Below are positions 1 through 7,364 of a DNA stretch of 9,081 bases, in pieces; position 1 is the stretch's first letter, and each line of letters opens with the position of its first letter. Where the stretch lies: the NCBI GenBank assembly GCA_030621995.1, contig JAUXGP010000052.1:1-9081 (forward strand). The letters run 5' to 3'. Source of the stretch: Psychrilyobacter sp. Its GTDB lineage: Bacteria > Fusobacteriota > Fusobacteriia > Fusobacteriales > Fusobacteriaceae. A model generated the notes under the pieces. That model ran no database searches, was not told where the DNA came from, and saw nothing but the letters and a program-made list of their open reading frames with translations. Made by a program: the position numbers and the translations under genes.

Positions 1-1959
1 ATTGAAAATGCTGAATTAATCAAGAAATTTAAAGGTGCAGAATTAGAAAAATTAACATATAAGCATCCATTTTTAGATAGAACAGGTCTAATTATATTGG
101 GAGATCATGTAACGTTGGAAGCTGGTACCGGCTGTGTACATACGGCACCTGGACATGGTCAGGATGACTATGTAGTAGCTACAAGATACGGTATAGAAGT
201 AATCTGTCCGGTAGATCAAGATGGTCACTTAACAGATGAAGCCGGGGAGCGATTCTCTGGGATGTTCTATCAAAAAGCAAATAAAGCTATCTTAGCATAT
301 ATGGCTGAGACAGGTCACCTGTTACACACAGAAATAATCGAGCATTCTTATCCGCATGACTGGAGAAGTAAAACTCCTGTAATCTTTAGAGCTACAGAGC
401 AATGGTTCGTAAAGATAGAGGGTTCTGATATTAGAGAAAAAGCATTAAAAGCCCTTGAAGACGTAGAGTTTTTACCTGCATGGGGAAGAAATAGATTAAC
501 AACTATGATGGAGAATAGACCTGACTGGTGTATCTCCAGACAAAGAACTTGGGGAGTACATATCCCTATCTTCTATAACAACAAGACTGGAGAGGAGATT
601 TTCAACTCTGAAATAGCTGATAAAGTTATTGCATTAGTTAAAAAAGAAGGTTCGGCAGCATGGATTAAATATTCAGCTGAAGAGTTAATCGGAGAAGAAC
701 TATTAGCTAAATACAATTTAACAGATATAGAATTAAGAAAAGAAACAAATATTATGGATGTATGGTTTGATTCTGGAGTATCTCATAGGAGTGTGTTAAA
801 TACTAGAGATTACTTAAGAAGACCAGCAGACCTATATTTAGAAGGTTCGGATCAGCATAGAGGTTGGTTCCAAACTTCATTATTAACTTCTATCGGTTCT
901 ACTGGAGACGCACCTTATAAAACTATCTTAACTCATGGATTTGTAAATGATAAAAATGGTAAAAAGATGTCTAAATCAGTAGGAAACACAGTAGATCCTA
1001 TGGATATAATAAATACATATGGAGCAGATATCTTGAGACTGTGGTGTGCATCGGTAGACTACAGTGATGATGTAAGAATATCCGATAATGCAATCAAGCA
1101 AACATCAGAATCTTATAGAAGAGTTAGAAATACTGCCAGATATATTTTAGGAAATATCAATGACTTTAATCCTGCAACGGATAAAGTAGCATATGAAGAT
1201 TTAACTGAGATAGATAAGTGGGCATTGCATAGATTGGAGACATTAAAAACTAATGTAACGGCTAACTATGATAAATATGAATTCTATAATTTATTCAATG
1301 ATATTCATTACTTTGCTGGACTGGAGATGTCAGCATTCTATCTGGATATAATCAAAGACAGGTTATATGTAGAAAAAACTGATTCAAACGCTCGTAGATC
1401 AGCTCAAACTGTTATGTATGAAGTACTGGTTGCAATAACTAAGATGATCTCACCTGTATTGTCATTTACAGCGGAAGAAATTTGGGGTAAATTACCGGAA
1501 GCAGCTAAAGACACAGATTCTGTGATGCTTACTTCTTGGTATGAAGCTAAACCTGAATGGATCAATGAAGAGTTAGGAGCTAAGTGGGATGAGATTTCAA
1601 AACTTAGAAAAGAAGTGAATAAGCTCTTAGAAAAAGCCAGACAAGGTGAGAACAAGATAATCGGTAATGCCTTAGATGCAAAATTAGAGTTATACATAGC
1701 CGATGAAAAATTAAAAACTTTTGTTAATTCTAATTCAGATCTTCTAGAGATGGTATTCTTAGTGTCTCAATTTGATCTTGTAGATGAAATGTCACCAGAA
1801 TTTACAGCGGCTGAAGAGATAGAAGGATTAAGCTTGAGAGTCAGCCATGCAGCGGGAGAAAAATGTGAAAGATGCTGGAAATACTCTGAAAACTTAGGAA
1901 CGGATGCAGAATATTCTGATATTTGTCCTAGATGTACAGATGTTCTTACAGCTAATTAA
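1..1959 (+). CDS. ileS: Isoleucyl-tRNA synthetase, C-terminal 652 residues (5' end outside window)
   Basis: This is a class I synthetase that charges tRNA-Ile in the cytoplasm. The frame is open from base 1, so the first ATG at 97 is internal and not the start. Numbering from base 1, the CP1 editing-domain motif [16 protein letters not shown] lies at about residues 42-57, with the conserved His47 and Asp56 of the editing pocket. DVWFDSG and [11 protein letters not shown] follow, and the KMSKS ATP-binding loop is at residues 322-326. The anticodon-binding helical domain comes next. The C-terminal zinc-binding module has Cys pairs at 622/625 and 642/645. Comparison with the family suggests about 285 residues are missing, including the Rossmann HIGH motif. 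The gene is followed by lspA, a very common pairing in bacteria. No frameshift is seen. Identification is secure. Confidence 0.98.
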   Translation: MENAELIKKFKGAELEKLTYKHPFLDRTGLIILGDHVTLEAGTGCVHTAPGHGQDDYVVATRYGIEVICPVDQDGHLTDEAGERFSGMFYQKANKAILAYMAETGHLLHTEIIEHSYPHDWRSKTPVIFRATEQWFVKIEGSDIREKALKALEDVEFLPAWGRNRLTTMMENRPDWCISRQRTWGVHIPIFYNNKTGEEIFNSEIADKVIALVKKEGSAAWIKYSAEELIGEELLAKYNLTDIELRKETNIMDVWFDSGVSHRSVLNTRDYLRRPADLYLEGSDQHRGWFQTSLLTSIGSTGDAPYKTILTHGFVNDKNGKKMSKSVGNTVDPMDIINTYGADILRLWCASVDYSDDVRISDNAIKQTSESYRRVRNTARYILGNINDFNPATDKVAYEDLTEIDKWALHRLETLKTNVTANYDKYEFYNLFNDIHYFAGLEMSAFYLDIIKDRLYVEKTDSNARRSAQTVMYEVLVAITKMISPVLSFTAEEIWGKLPEAAKDTDSVMLTSWYEAKPEWINEELGAKWDEISKLRKEVNKLLEKARQGENKIIGNALDAKLELYIADEKLKTFVNSNSDLLEMVFLVSQFDLVDEMSPEFTAAEEIEGLSLRVSHAAGEKCERCWKYSENLGTDAEYSDICPRCTDVLTAN

Positions 1960-1976
1960 TAATTACTAACTGAAGC

Positions 1977-2006
1977 AGAGAGGATAGATTGAGGTCTTTC
2001 CTCTCT
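1977..2006 (+). other. Hairpin in the ileS-lspA gap
   Basis: An 8-bp perfect stem (1977-1984 with 1999-2006, AGAGAGGA/TCCTCTCT) continues past one T-T mismatch into 3 more pairs (1986-1988 with 1995-1997), leaving a 6-nt loop. It sits 18 nt after the ileS stop and ends 24 nt before the lspA ATG. The bases that follow are C/T-mixed and then A-rich, without a clean T run. It is therefore a weak terminator at best and may instead be an mRNA processing or stability hairpin, or a partial attenuator. The pairing is seen directly; the role is not known. Confidence 0.45.
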
Positions 2007-2029
2007 TCTCTAAATTAAACGGGGGAAAT

Positions 2030-2500
2030 ATGAAATTAATTATTTTAATTATAGCCCTTTTAGGTATAGATCAATGGACTAAGGAATTAGTAGCTGGATC
2101 TATGTTAGAGGGAGAGACTGTAGGAGTTTTAAATGATTTTTTTCATATAACCTATGTGAAAAATTATGGAGTGGCCTTTGGAATGTTCCAGGGGGAAATC
2201 AGAACGATTAGTATAGTAGCTATAGTGGCTATATTAGGGATAATCTATTTTATGATAAAGCAGTTGAAACCTCATGAAGTTATCTCAAAATATGCATATG
2301 CCTTTATACTGGCAGGAGCTATTGGAAATATGATAGACAGGATATACAGAGGATTTGTAGTTGATTTTGCAGATTTCAGAGGTATTTGGAAGTTTGTATT
2401 TAATATGGCAGACGTCTGGATCAATGTAGGAGTATTTTTACTGATACTGGAAGTAATTATATTAGAAAGAAAGAAAAAAAATAACTCTTCCTTTTTATAG
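2030..2500 (+). CDS. lspA: Lipoprotein signal peptidase (signal peptidase II)
   Basis: This integral inner-membrane aspartyl protease cleaves prolipoprotein signal peptides just before the lipid-modified cysteine. The 156-residue length is normal for the family. Four hydrophobic segments can be read, at about residues 3-12, 57-77, 88-106 and 129-147. The signature motifs are present: GNMIDR at 99-104 with catalytic Asp103, VVDF at 110-113, and FNMAD at 124-128 with catalytic Asp128. The upstream VKNYGVAFG (43-51) is also typical. The ATG is preceded by a GGGGGA ribosome binding site at 2021-2026. Oddly, the last codons (Ser-Ser-Phe-Leu-stop) are encoded inside the structured repeat that precedes glyQ, so the natural C-terminus may have been altered when that element arose. 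The family substrate class includes lipoproteins such as the binding protein at 8507. Confidence 0.97.
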   Translation: MKLIILIIALLGIDQWTKELVAGSMLEGETVGVLNDFFHITYVKNYGVAFGMFQGEIRTISIVAIVAILGIIYFMIKQLKPHEVISKYAYAFILAGAIGNMIDRIYRGFVVDFADFRGIWKFVFNMADVWINVGVFLLILEVIILERKKKNNSSFL

Positions 2501-2585
2501 TTTCTCTCATTGGAAAGAAACTAAAGCTAAAAATATTAGCAATAGTTTTCCTTGAATTGAGGGAAAACGACAACAGGGAAAGAGT
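2484..2585 (+). repeat. Structured four-helix element, copy 1 (glyQ leader)
   Basis: This 102-nt element matches one at 3501-3600. The predicted fold has four helices. P1, the closing stem, pairs ACTCTTCCTT (2484-2493) with 2575-2585, with one bulged A at 2579 and one T-G wobble. P2 pairs 2498-2505 with 2516-2523 (TAGTTTCT/AGAAACTA). P3 pairs 2526-2530 with 2536-2540 (GCTAA/TTAGC). P4 pairs 2545-2551 with 2562-2568 (GTTTTCC/GGAAAAC). The P2 loop CTCA (2506-2509) can also pair with TGAG of the P4 loop (2558-2561). The 3' strand of P1 ends one base before the glyQ ribosome binding site, and the 5' strand overlaps the end of lspA. I do not recognise it as a known RNA class. It could be a cis-regulatory leader or a mobile repeat. 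Confidence 0.75.
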
Positions 2586-2586
2586 C

Positions 2587-2593
2587 GAGGAGG
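2587..2593 (+). promoter_or_regulatory. glyQ ribosome binding site
   Basis: GAGGAGG lies 5 nt before the ATG at 2599 and fixes that start. It begins one base after the closing stem of the structured element, so folding of that stem could affect ribosome access (inference). Confidence 0.85.
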
Positions 2594-2598
2594 CAAGA

Positions 2599-3468
2599 AT
2601 GAATTTTCAAGATATGATAATGGCGTTACAACAATTTTGGGCGTCAAAGGGATGTGTAATAGGAAATCCATACGATATAGAAACAGGTGCAGGAACATTC
2701 AATCCTAACACTACATTGATGGCATTAGGACCTGAACCGTGGAGTACAGCCTATGTAGAACCATCAAGAAGACCAAAAGATGGTAGATATGGTGAAAATC
2801 CAAATAGAGTATACCAGCATCATCAATTTCAAGTAATAATGAAACCATCACCACTTAATATCCAAGAGCTTTACTTAGAGAGTTTACAGATGCTAGGAAT
2901 AGATCCATTAAAGCATGATATTAGATTTGTAGAAGATGACTGGGAATCTCCTACACTGGGTGCATGGGGACTCGGATGGGAAGTATGGTTAGATGGTATG
3001 GAGATCACTCAATTTACTTATTTCCAACAAGTAGGAGGAATTGAGCTGGATGTTACTCCAGTTGAGATTACCTATGGTTTAGAAAGAATAGCTCTATATA
3101 TTCAAGAAAAAGAGAGTGTATATGATCTGGAATGGGCACCTGGAATTAAATATGGAGATATGAGATTACAGTATGAATATGAACAATCAAAATATTCATT
3201 TGAACTAGCTGACTTGGATATGCATTTTAGATGGTTTGATGAATGTGAAACTGAAGCTCATAAGATATTAGATGAAGGGCTGGTATTCCCGGCCTATGAC
3301 CTTGTATTGAAAGGGTCTCATATATTTAATGTATTGGATGCCAGGGGAGCTATCTCTGTAACAGAGAGACAATCTTATATATTGAGAGTTAGAAATATGT
3401 CTAAAAGATGTGCTGAAGTATTCTTACAGGCAAGAAAAGACCTGGGATATCCGTTGCTTAAAAAGTAA
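2599..3468 (+). CDS. glyQ: Glycyl-tRNA synthetase alpha subunit
   Basis: This is the catalytic-core subunit of the two-subunit (alpha2beta2) bacterial GlyRS, which attaches glycine to tRNA-Gly. The 289 residues are a normal length. Family hallmarks are the N-terminal [12 protein letters not shown] (3-14), [17 protein letters not shown] (22-38), [17 protein letters not shown] (54-70) followed by the YQHHQFQVI segment, and the class II motif 3 region [12 protein letters not shown] starting at residue 158 with Arg163. The ATG at 2599 is chosen because GAGGAGG sits directly upstream. An in-frame TTG at 2557 would translate the structured element and is not credible. glyS follows after 152 nt, and that gap is largely filled by the second copy of the element. 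No T-box leader is recognisable ahead of it. Confidence 0.98.
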   Translation: MNFQDMIMALQQFWASKGCVIGNPYDIETGAGTFNPNTTLMALGPEPWSTAYVEPSRRPKDGRYGENPNRVYQHHQFQVIMKPSPLNIQELYLESLQMLGIDPLKHDIRFVEDDWESPTLGAWGLGWEVWLDGMEITQFTYFQQVGGIELDVTPVEITYGLERIALYIQEKESVYDLEWAPGIKYGDMRLQYEYEQSKYSFELADLDMHFRWFDECETEAHKILDEGLVFPAYDLVLKGSHIFNVLDARGAISVTERQSYILRVRNMSKRCAEVFLQARKDLGYPLLKK

Positions 3469-3500
3469 TCATTAGAAGAAAATGAATTGAAATCAAGTAT

Positions 3501-3600
3501 ACTCTTCCTTTTTATAGTTTCCCTTCGTTAAGGAAACTAACGCTGAATTATGAAGCGATAGTTTTCTTTTATGAAGAGAAAACGACAACAAGGAAAGAGT
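3501..3600 (+). repeat. Structured four-helix element, copy 2 (glyS leader)
   Basis: This 100-nt direct-orientation relative of 2484-2585 starts 32 nt after the glyQ stop. Its first 21 bases are identical to copy 1, and the last 24 (counting one base past P1) differ at one position; the interior diverges. P1 pairs 3501-3510 with 3590-3600 (bulged A at 3594). P2 pairs 3515-3522 with 3532-3539 (TAGTTTCC/GGAAACTA). P3 pairs 3541-3544 with 3554-3557 (CGCT/AGCG). P4 pairs 3561-3567 with 3577-3583 (GTTTTCT/AGAAAAC). The P2 loop CTTC (3523-3526) can pair with GAAG (3573-3576) of the P4 loop, in exactly the same relative place as the CTCA/TGAG pairing in copy 1. The glyS ribosome binding site lies about 10 nt beyond P1. 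Confidence 0.75.
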
Positions 3601-3620
3601 CATAAAAATAGAGGTGAAAG

Positions 3621-5699
3621 ATGAATATTTTATTAGAAATTGGTATGGAAGAGATACCTGCAAGGTTTCTAAAACCTGCATTAAATGATCTAGAAAAAAA
3701 TATGAAAACTTATTTAAGAGAAAATAGAATAGGTTTTGAAGAGATAAAAACTTTTGGAACTCCTAGAAGATTGATATTATCGGTATCGAACCTAGCAGAA
3801 AAACAAGAAAATTTAGATATATTAAATCAAGGACCTGCAAAACATATAGCTTTTGGATCTAATGGTGATCTGACAAAGGCAGGAATGGGATTTGCAAAAT
3901 CTCAAGGGATAGAAGCTACAGATTTAGAGATAATTGAAACTCCTAAGGGGGAATATATTGCAGCTAAGAAATTTGTAGAAGGAAAAGAGACTAAAATATT
4001 ATTACCGGAAGTATTAAAGGGATTAATAGAAGGATTAACTTTCCCTAAATCTATGAAATGGTCAGACAAAAAAATAAAATTTGCCAGACCAATCCAATGG
4101 ATTTTAGCCTTGGCAGACAATGATTTAGTTGAATTTGAAGTAGCAGGGTATAGGAGCGGACTAACTTCTAGAGGACATAGATTCTTTGGAAAGAAAGAAT
4201 TTACTGTAACCGATATCGCTGATTATTTTGCAAAAGTAAGAGCCAACAATGTAATCATTGATATAGAAGAAAGAAAAAATATGATCGTTGAGATGATCAA
4301 TAAAAATTGTTCATCAGCAGGAGAAAAAGTAGTTATTGAAAATGAACTGTTAGATGAGGTAACTAACCTTGTAGAATATCCGTATCCAATGGTTGGAACA
4401 TTTAATTCTGAATTTTTAGAAGTACCTCAAGATGTGCTTATTATATCTATGCAGGTACATCAAAGATATTTTCCGATCCTAGATTCAGACGGGAATTTAT
4501 TGCCTAAATTTGTGGTAGTAAGAAATGGTATAGAGGGATCTGAAAATGTAAGGATAGGAAATGAAAAAGTATTATCAGCTAGACTTTCCGATGCAAGATT
4601 TTTTTATCAAGAGGATCTTAAAAAACCGTTATCTGAAAATATAGAAAAATTAAAACAGGTTGTATTTCAAAAAGATTTGGGAACTATTCATCAAAAATTA
4701 GAGAGAAGTAAAAAAATAGCTGAGAAATTAGTGGATATCCTGGGGTTTGATGCAAATAAAACAGATATATTGAGAACAATTGAGTTATCTAAAGCAGACT
4801 TAGTTTCTCATATGATTGGAGAAAAAGAATTTACAAAGTTGCAAGGATTTATGGGAGCGGAATATGCACTTAGATCTGGAGAAAATGAAAAAGTAGCCAA
4901 GGGAATAGAGGAACACTACTATCCCAGATATCAGGGAGATAAACTCCCTCAAAATATAGAGGGAGTAATCACAGGTATTTGTGACAGGGTAGACACCTTA
5001 GTAGGCTGCTTTGGAATAGGGCTTATTCCAAGCGGATCAAAAGATCCATTTGCTCTTAGAAGATCAGCACTGGGAATAGTAAATATTATATTTGATTCAA
5101 AATTAGATCTATCGATAGATGAACTTATAAATATCAGTATTGACACTTTGGAATTGGATGGAGTATTGAAAAAAGACAGGGAAAAAGTAAAATCTGATGT
5201 AATGGAATTTATGAATCAGAGAATAATAAATGTGTTCTTAGACAAAGGATATAGAAAAGACTTTATCTTGGCTGTTTTAGATGTTAAAAATGAAAATTTA
5301 TTAGAGGTAGAAAAGAAACTAATAACATTGGATGAAGTATCTTCTAATCAAAACTTTAATGAATTAGTTTCCCTTCTAAAAAGAGTTGGAAATATATCTA
5401 AAGACTATAAAGGTGCAGTAAATATCAGTGAGGACCTCCTAAAGGAAGATGCTGAAAAATCTCTATATAACTTCTATATGGAGTTTATGGGTATGTCTGA
5501 GGAGATCTTAGGTAAGAATGATTATCTAACTTATTTAAAAACTATCCTTTCAGGAAAAGAAATTATAGACGGTTTCTTTGACTCAGTGATGGTAATGGAT
5601 AAGGATGAAGATATAAAAAACAATAGATTAGCACTCTTAACTTCTTTAAATACGATATTTAACAGGGTAGCAAATTTAAACTTAATAGAGACAAAGTAG
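3621..5699 (+). CDS. glyS: Glycyl-tRNA synthetase beta subunit
   Basis: This is the large tRNA-binding subunit of the alpha2beta2 GlyRS, acting with GlyQ in the cytoplasm. Its 692 residues match the usual family length of about 690. It opens with the typical LLEIGMEEIPARFL. Family blocks follow in order: the FPKSMKW segment, VHQRYFPILD at about 279-288, RLSDARFFYQEDLKKPL, the ADLVSHMIGEKEFTKLQGFMG and EEHYYPRYQGDKLP region, and DRVDTLVGCFG from residue 455 with SGSKDPFALRR. The C-terminal third is the DALR-type helical anticodon-binding region. The ATG at 3621 has GAGGTGA 4-5 nt upstream. It is the last gene before a strong terminator, so ileS-lspA-glyQ-glyS may form one transcription unit, possibly with internal control at the two structured elements. 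Confidence 0.98.
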   Translation: MNILLEIGMEEIPARFLKPALNDLEKNMKTYLRENRIGFEEIKTFGTPRRLILSVSNLAEKQENLDILNQGPAKHIAFGSNGDLTKAGMGFAKSQGIEATDLEIIETPKGEYIAAKKFVEGKETKILLPEVLKGLIEGLTFPKSMKWSDKKIKFARPIQWILALADNDLVEFEVAGYRSGLTSRGHRFFGKKEFTVTDIADYFAKVRANNVIIDIEERKNMIVEMINKNCSSAGEKVVIENELLDEVTNLVEYPYPMVGTFNSEFLEVPQDVLIISMQVHQRYFPILDSDGNLLPKFVVVRNGIEGSENVRIGNEKVLSARLSDARFFYQEDLKKPLSENIEKLKQVVFQKDLGTIHQKLERSKKIAEKLVDILGFDANKTDILRTIELSKADLVSHMIGEKEFTKLQGFMGAEYALRSGENEKVAKGIEEHYYPRYQGDKLPQNIEGVITGICDRVDTLVGCFGIGLIPSGSKDPFALRRSALGIVNIIFDSKLDLSIDELINISIDTLELDGVLKKDREKVKSDVMEFMNQRIINVFLDKGYRKDFILAVLDVKNENLLEVEKKLITLDEVSSNQNFNELVSLLKRVGNISKDYKGAVNISEDLLKEDAEKSLYNFYMEFMGMSEEILGKNDYLTYLKTILSGKEIIDGFFDSVMVMDKDEDIKNNRLALLTSLNTIFNRVANLNLIETK

Positions 5700-5701
5700 T
5701 A

Positions 5702-5734
5702 AAAAAAGGATTGGTCATGGACCAATCCTTTTTT
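5702..5734 (+). terminator. Intrinsic terminator after glyS
   Basis: A 9-bp perfect stem, GGATTGGTC (5708-5716) and GACCAATCC (5720-5728), with a 3-nt loop is followed by six T (5729-5734). The A run at 5702-5707 can extend the stem and would serve as a T run on the opposite strand, so it may act in both directions. It begins a few bases after the glyS stop and closes the synthetase cluster. Confidence 0.93.
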
Positions 5735-5837
5735 ATTTTAATCTGATTCTTAATTTTATTCGTTATCGTGTTTGTACAAAATTTGTTTTAAATGTTTCAA
5801 AACAAAACTTTAGAAAAGATTAAAGTGCAAAATAAAT

Positions 5838-5866
5838 TTGACTTTTGATTAAAAGTGAACTAAACT
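5838..5866 (+). promoter_or_regulatory. Probable sigma-70-type promoter of the porin gene
   Basis: A -35 box TTGACT (5838-5843) and a -10 box TAAACT (5861-5866) are separated by exactly 17 nt in very AT-rich DNA. Transcription would begin near 5873, placing the palindromic operator at 5885-5894 just downstream of the start. It lies between the glyS terminator and the porin, so it would give the porin its own transcript. Confidence 0.65.
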
Positions 5867-5884
5867 AATAATGGAAGCTAGGGT

Positions 5885-5894
5885 GAAACGTTTC
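5885..5894 (+). promoter_or_regulatory. LacI-family operator palindrome, porin promoter-proximal site
   Basis: GAAACGTTTC is a perfect 10-bp palindrome with the central CpG typical of LacI/GalR-family operators, where hinge-helix leucines insert. With flanks it reads TGAAACGTTTCC, close to the known Cra/FruR-type core TGAAACGTTTCA. It sits about 18 bp after the -10 box, a position suited to repression. The likely ligand is the LacI-family protein encoded at 7499. A matching site is at 7355-7364. Confidence 0.7.
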
Positions 5895-5931
5895 CATGAA
5901 AATGATTGTTTTTTATAAAAGTGGGAAGAAA

Positions 5932-6021
5932 ATGAAAAAATTAGGTTTTGGTATTGCAGCTTTATTGTTAGCCAGTACGGTGACAATAAAGCGGAAACAA
6001 GAGTGGAATCGACTCCAGTAG
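5932..6021 (+). pseudogene. Detached signal-peptide fragment of the porin (out of frame)
   Basis: The ATG at 5932, with a GGGAAG ribosome binding site just upstream, begins MKKLGFGIAALLLASTV, a classic Sec signal peptide with a Lys-Lys start and a hydrophobic core. After Val17 the frame runs into unrelated residues and a TAG at 6019-6021, giving 29 codons in all. The frame that encodes the porin overlaps it and is open through the same stretch, reading DNKAETRVES from 5982. No complete signal-peptidase site is left at the joint. This is best read as the 5' end of the porin gene, separated from the body by a frameshift near 5980. A separate small gene is very unlikely. Confidence 0.8.
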
Positions 6022-7334
6022 CGGTTACATCCATAACTATGGATGAATTAGATGAGATGGTAACAAAGAGAGTAGAAGATATTTTAGCAAAAAATGAAGA
6101 AAATAAAATAGAAGAAGAGAAAGTAGAGGAAAAGAAATCAGAAGATGGTTCTTGGGATATATTTGGATATGGAAGAACAACTTTAAGAGCATCTAAAAAC
6201 AATGATTGGAATACAACGGGTTATGATGAGCATGCTGGTAACCTTATGGGAAGACTAGGTGGAGAACAAGAGACAAACTACTTAGAAATAGGTGGATCTA
6301 GAAAATGGGCAAAAGAAAATGGTTCTTGGGCTAAAGTTAATGCCAGGGTGGAGTATGGAAATGATTATAGTTATATAGATTCATCATCTCCAGAATCAGA
6401 CGATGATTCAACACAATTTGAATTGAAAGAACTATTTGTTGAATTAGGAGGTTTAGAATCACTTCCTGAAGATTATACTCTATGGGCAGGTAGAAGATAT
6501 TATAAAAGAATGGTTGGAGCATTTTCAGATGACTTCTTCGTTCAATCATCAGGTGTAGGAATTGGAATAGAAAATCCTAGATGGTCGACAGCTTTAGTAG
6601 GTGTAGATACTGACGGTAGTGCAGATAATGGAGTTACAGATGACTTAGGGAAAAGTGGAAATACAGTTTATAATTTAGATATGAGATATCACGGAGTGGA
6701 CAAGTGGGACTTCCAGGTGAACTTATACATGGACAATGAAGACAATAAACCAACAGATAAAGATTCTAATTTTGGTTTTGCAACAAGAGCTACTTATAAC
6801 TTGCCGGGATATTACTTCGCAGGAAAAGGATTCTCTAATGCATCTATAATATATGGAAAAGGGTTAGCAGGAGGATCAGCAGGGGTAAACTTCGGTGACT
6901 GGGTTCCAACAGATATAAGTGATGATGCTCAAATGGTAAGATTTAACTCACTGGGAGTATGGGATATCAATGAAAAATGGAGTATGGGTACAGAGCTTAA
7001 TGTTATTTTAGGAAATAAGGATAATGAATGGGCTCCAGATGGATTTAAAGCTGGGTTAATAGCAAGACCTCAATATGTAGTTAATGATAACTTCAAGGTT
7101 ATATTTGAAGGATCTTACGGAAAAAGAGACTTTGATGCTGACTGGGGTGGAGCTGAAAGCTATGATATGATTTCAGGAACAATAGCTCCAACGTTTACTG
7201 TTGATTCAGGATTCTGGGGGAGACCAGAGATCAGAACCTTTATAACTTATGTTAAAGATGTAAGTGGGTTTAAATCAGCTAATGGAGAAACTTCAGAAAT
7301 ATTAATAGGTACACAGGCTGAATTCTGGTTCTAA
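6003..7334 (+). CDS. LamB/ScrY-like carbohydrate porin (5' end frameshifted)
   Basis: This is an outer-membrane beta-barrel channel for sugar diffusion, by family. LamB-type features include LWAGRRYYKR followed by DDFFVQSSGVGIGIEN (LamB has WAGKRFYQR with the Asp-Phe-Tyr and GxGxEN segment). The C-terminus has GRPEIRTFITYVKDV and ends ILIGTQAEFWF, with the terminal Phe needed for barrel assembly. The body of 443 codons is close to the LamB length. The first 50 or so residues are a charged, probably coiled-coil stretch (DELDEMVTKRVEDILAKNEE and a Glu/Lys-rich run), recalling the periplasmic extension of the sucrose porin ScrY. The GTG at 6003 is only the first available start in this frame; the true start is the ATG at 5932 in another frame, so the gene as written would not be exported. 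Maltose, sucrose or another oligosaccharide cannot be distinguished here. Confidence 0.85.
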   Translation: MESTPVAVTSITMDELDEMVTKRVEDILAKNEENKIEEEKVEEKKSEDGSWDIFGYGRTTLRASKNNDWNTTGYDEHAGNLMGRLGGEQETNYLEIGGSRKWAKENGSWAKVNARVEYGNDYSYIDSSSPESDDDSTQFELKELFVELGGLESLPEDYTLWAGRRYYKRMVGAFSDDFFVQSSGVGIGIENPRWSTALVGVDTDGSADNGVTDDLGKSGNTVYNLDMRYHGVDKWDFQVNLYMDNEDNKPTDKDSNFGFATRATYNLPGYYFAGKGFSNASIIYGKGLAGGSAGVNFGDWVPTDISDDAQMVRFNSLGVWDINEKWSMGTELNVILGNKDNEWAPDGFKAGLIARPQYVVNDNFKVIFEGSYGKRDFDADWGGAESYDMISGTIAPTFTVDSGFWGRPEIRTFITYVKDVSGFKSANGETSEILIGTQAEFWF

Positions 7335-7354
7335 TATTTTTTTAACTCAAAACG

Positions 7355-7364
7355 GAAACGTTTC
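7355..7364 (+). promoter_or_regulatory. LacI-family operator palindrome, downstream site
   Basis: This is the same GAAACGTTTC as at 5885-5894. With flanks it reads GGAAACGTTTCA, the exact reverse complement of the 12-bp upstream site. It lies 20 nt after the porin stop and about 135 nt before the repressor start, outside any coding sequence. It could serve repressor autoregulation or form a loop with the upstream site across the porin gene (inference). Confidence 0.6.

Noticed and set aside
2484..2598. T-box riboswitch upstream of glyQ
   Set aside because: No conserved T-box core (GGGTGGNACCGCG-like), no specifier arm with a glycine codon in place, and no terminator/antiterminator pair. The element has a different four-helix layout.
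2557..2598. TTG-initiated N-terminal extension of glyQ
   Set aside because: The 14 extra codons translate the structured element, while a strong ribosome binding site supports the ATG at 2599, which also matches the family N-terminus.
2484..3600. The cloverleaf-like elements as true tRNA genes
   Set aside because: The arms have the wrong lengths and lack the conserved tRNA bases (no TTCRANY T-loop, no recognisable anticodon loop, a 10-bp closing stem with a bulge).
5782..5806. Inverted repeat TTTGTTTT/AAAACAAA as a second terminator or regulator site
   Set aside because: Very AT-rich, no T tract, and such repeats are common by chance in this composition. The perfect TTTGTACAAA at 5771-5780 is likewise not assignable to any regulator.
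5884..5896. Catabolite-responsive element (cre) for CcpA
   Set aside because: Aligned on the central CG, the half-sites are one base shorter than cre (TGWNANCGNTNWCA) and mismatch at the outer positions. It fits a specific LacI-family operator better.
5849..6202. 117-codon minus-strand frame across the porin start
   Set aside because: Ser/Phe/Ile-rich low-complexity translation opposite the porin promoter and N-terminal region, with no family features. It is best read as a shadow of the A/G-rich + strand coding sequence.
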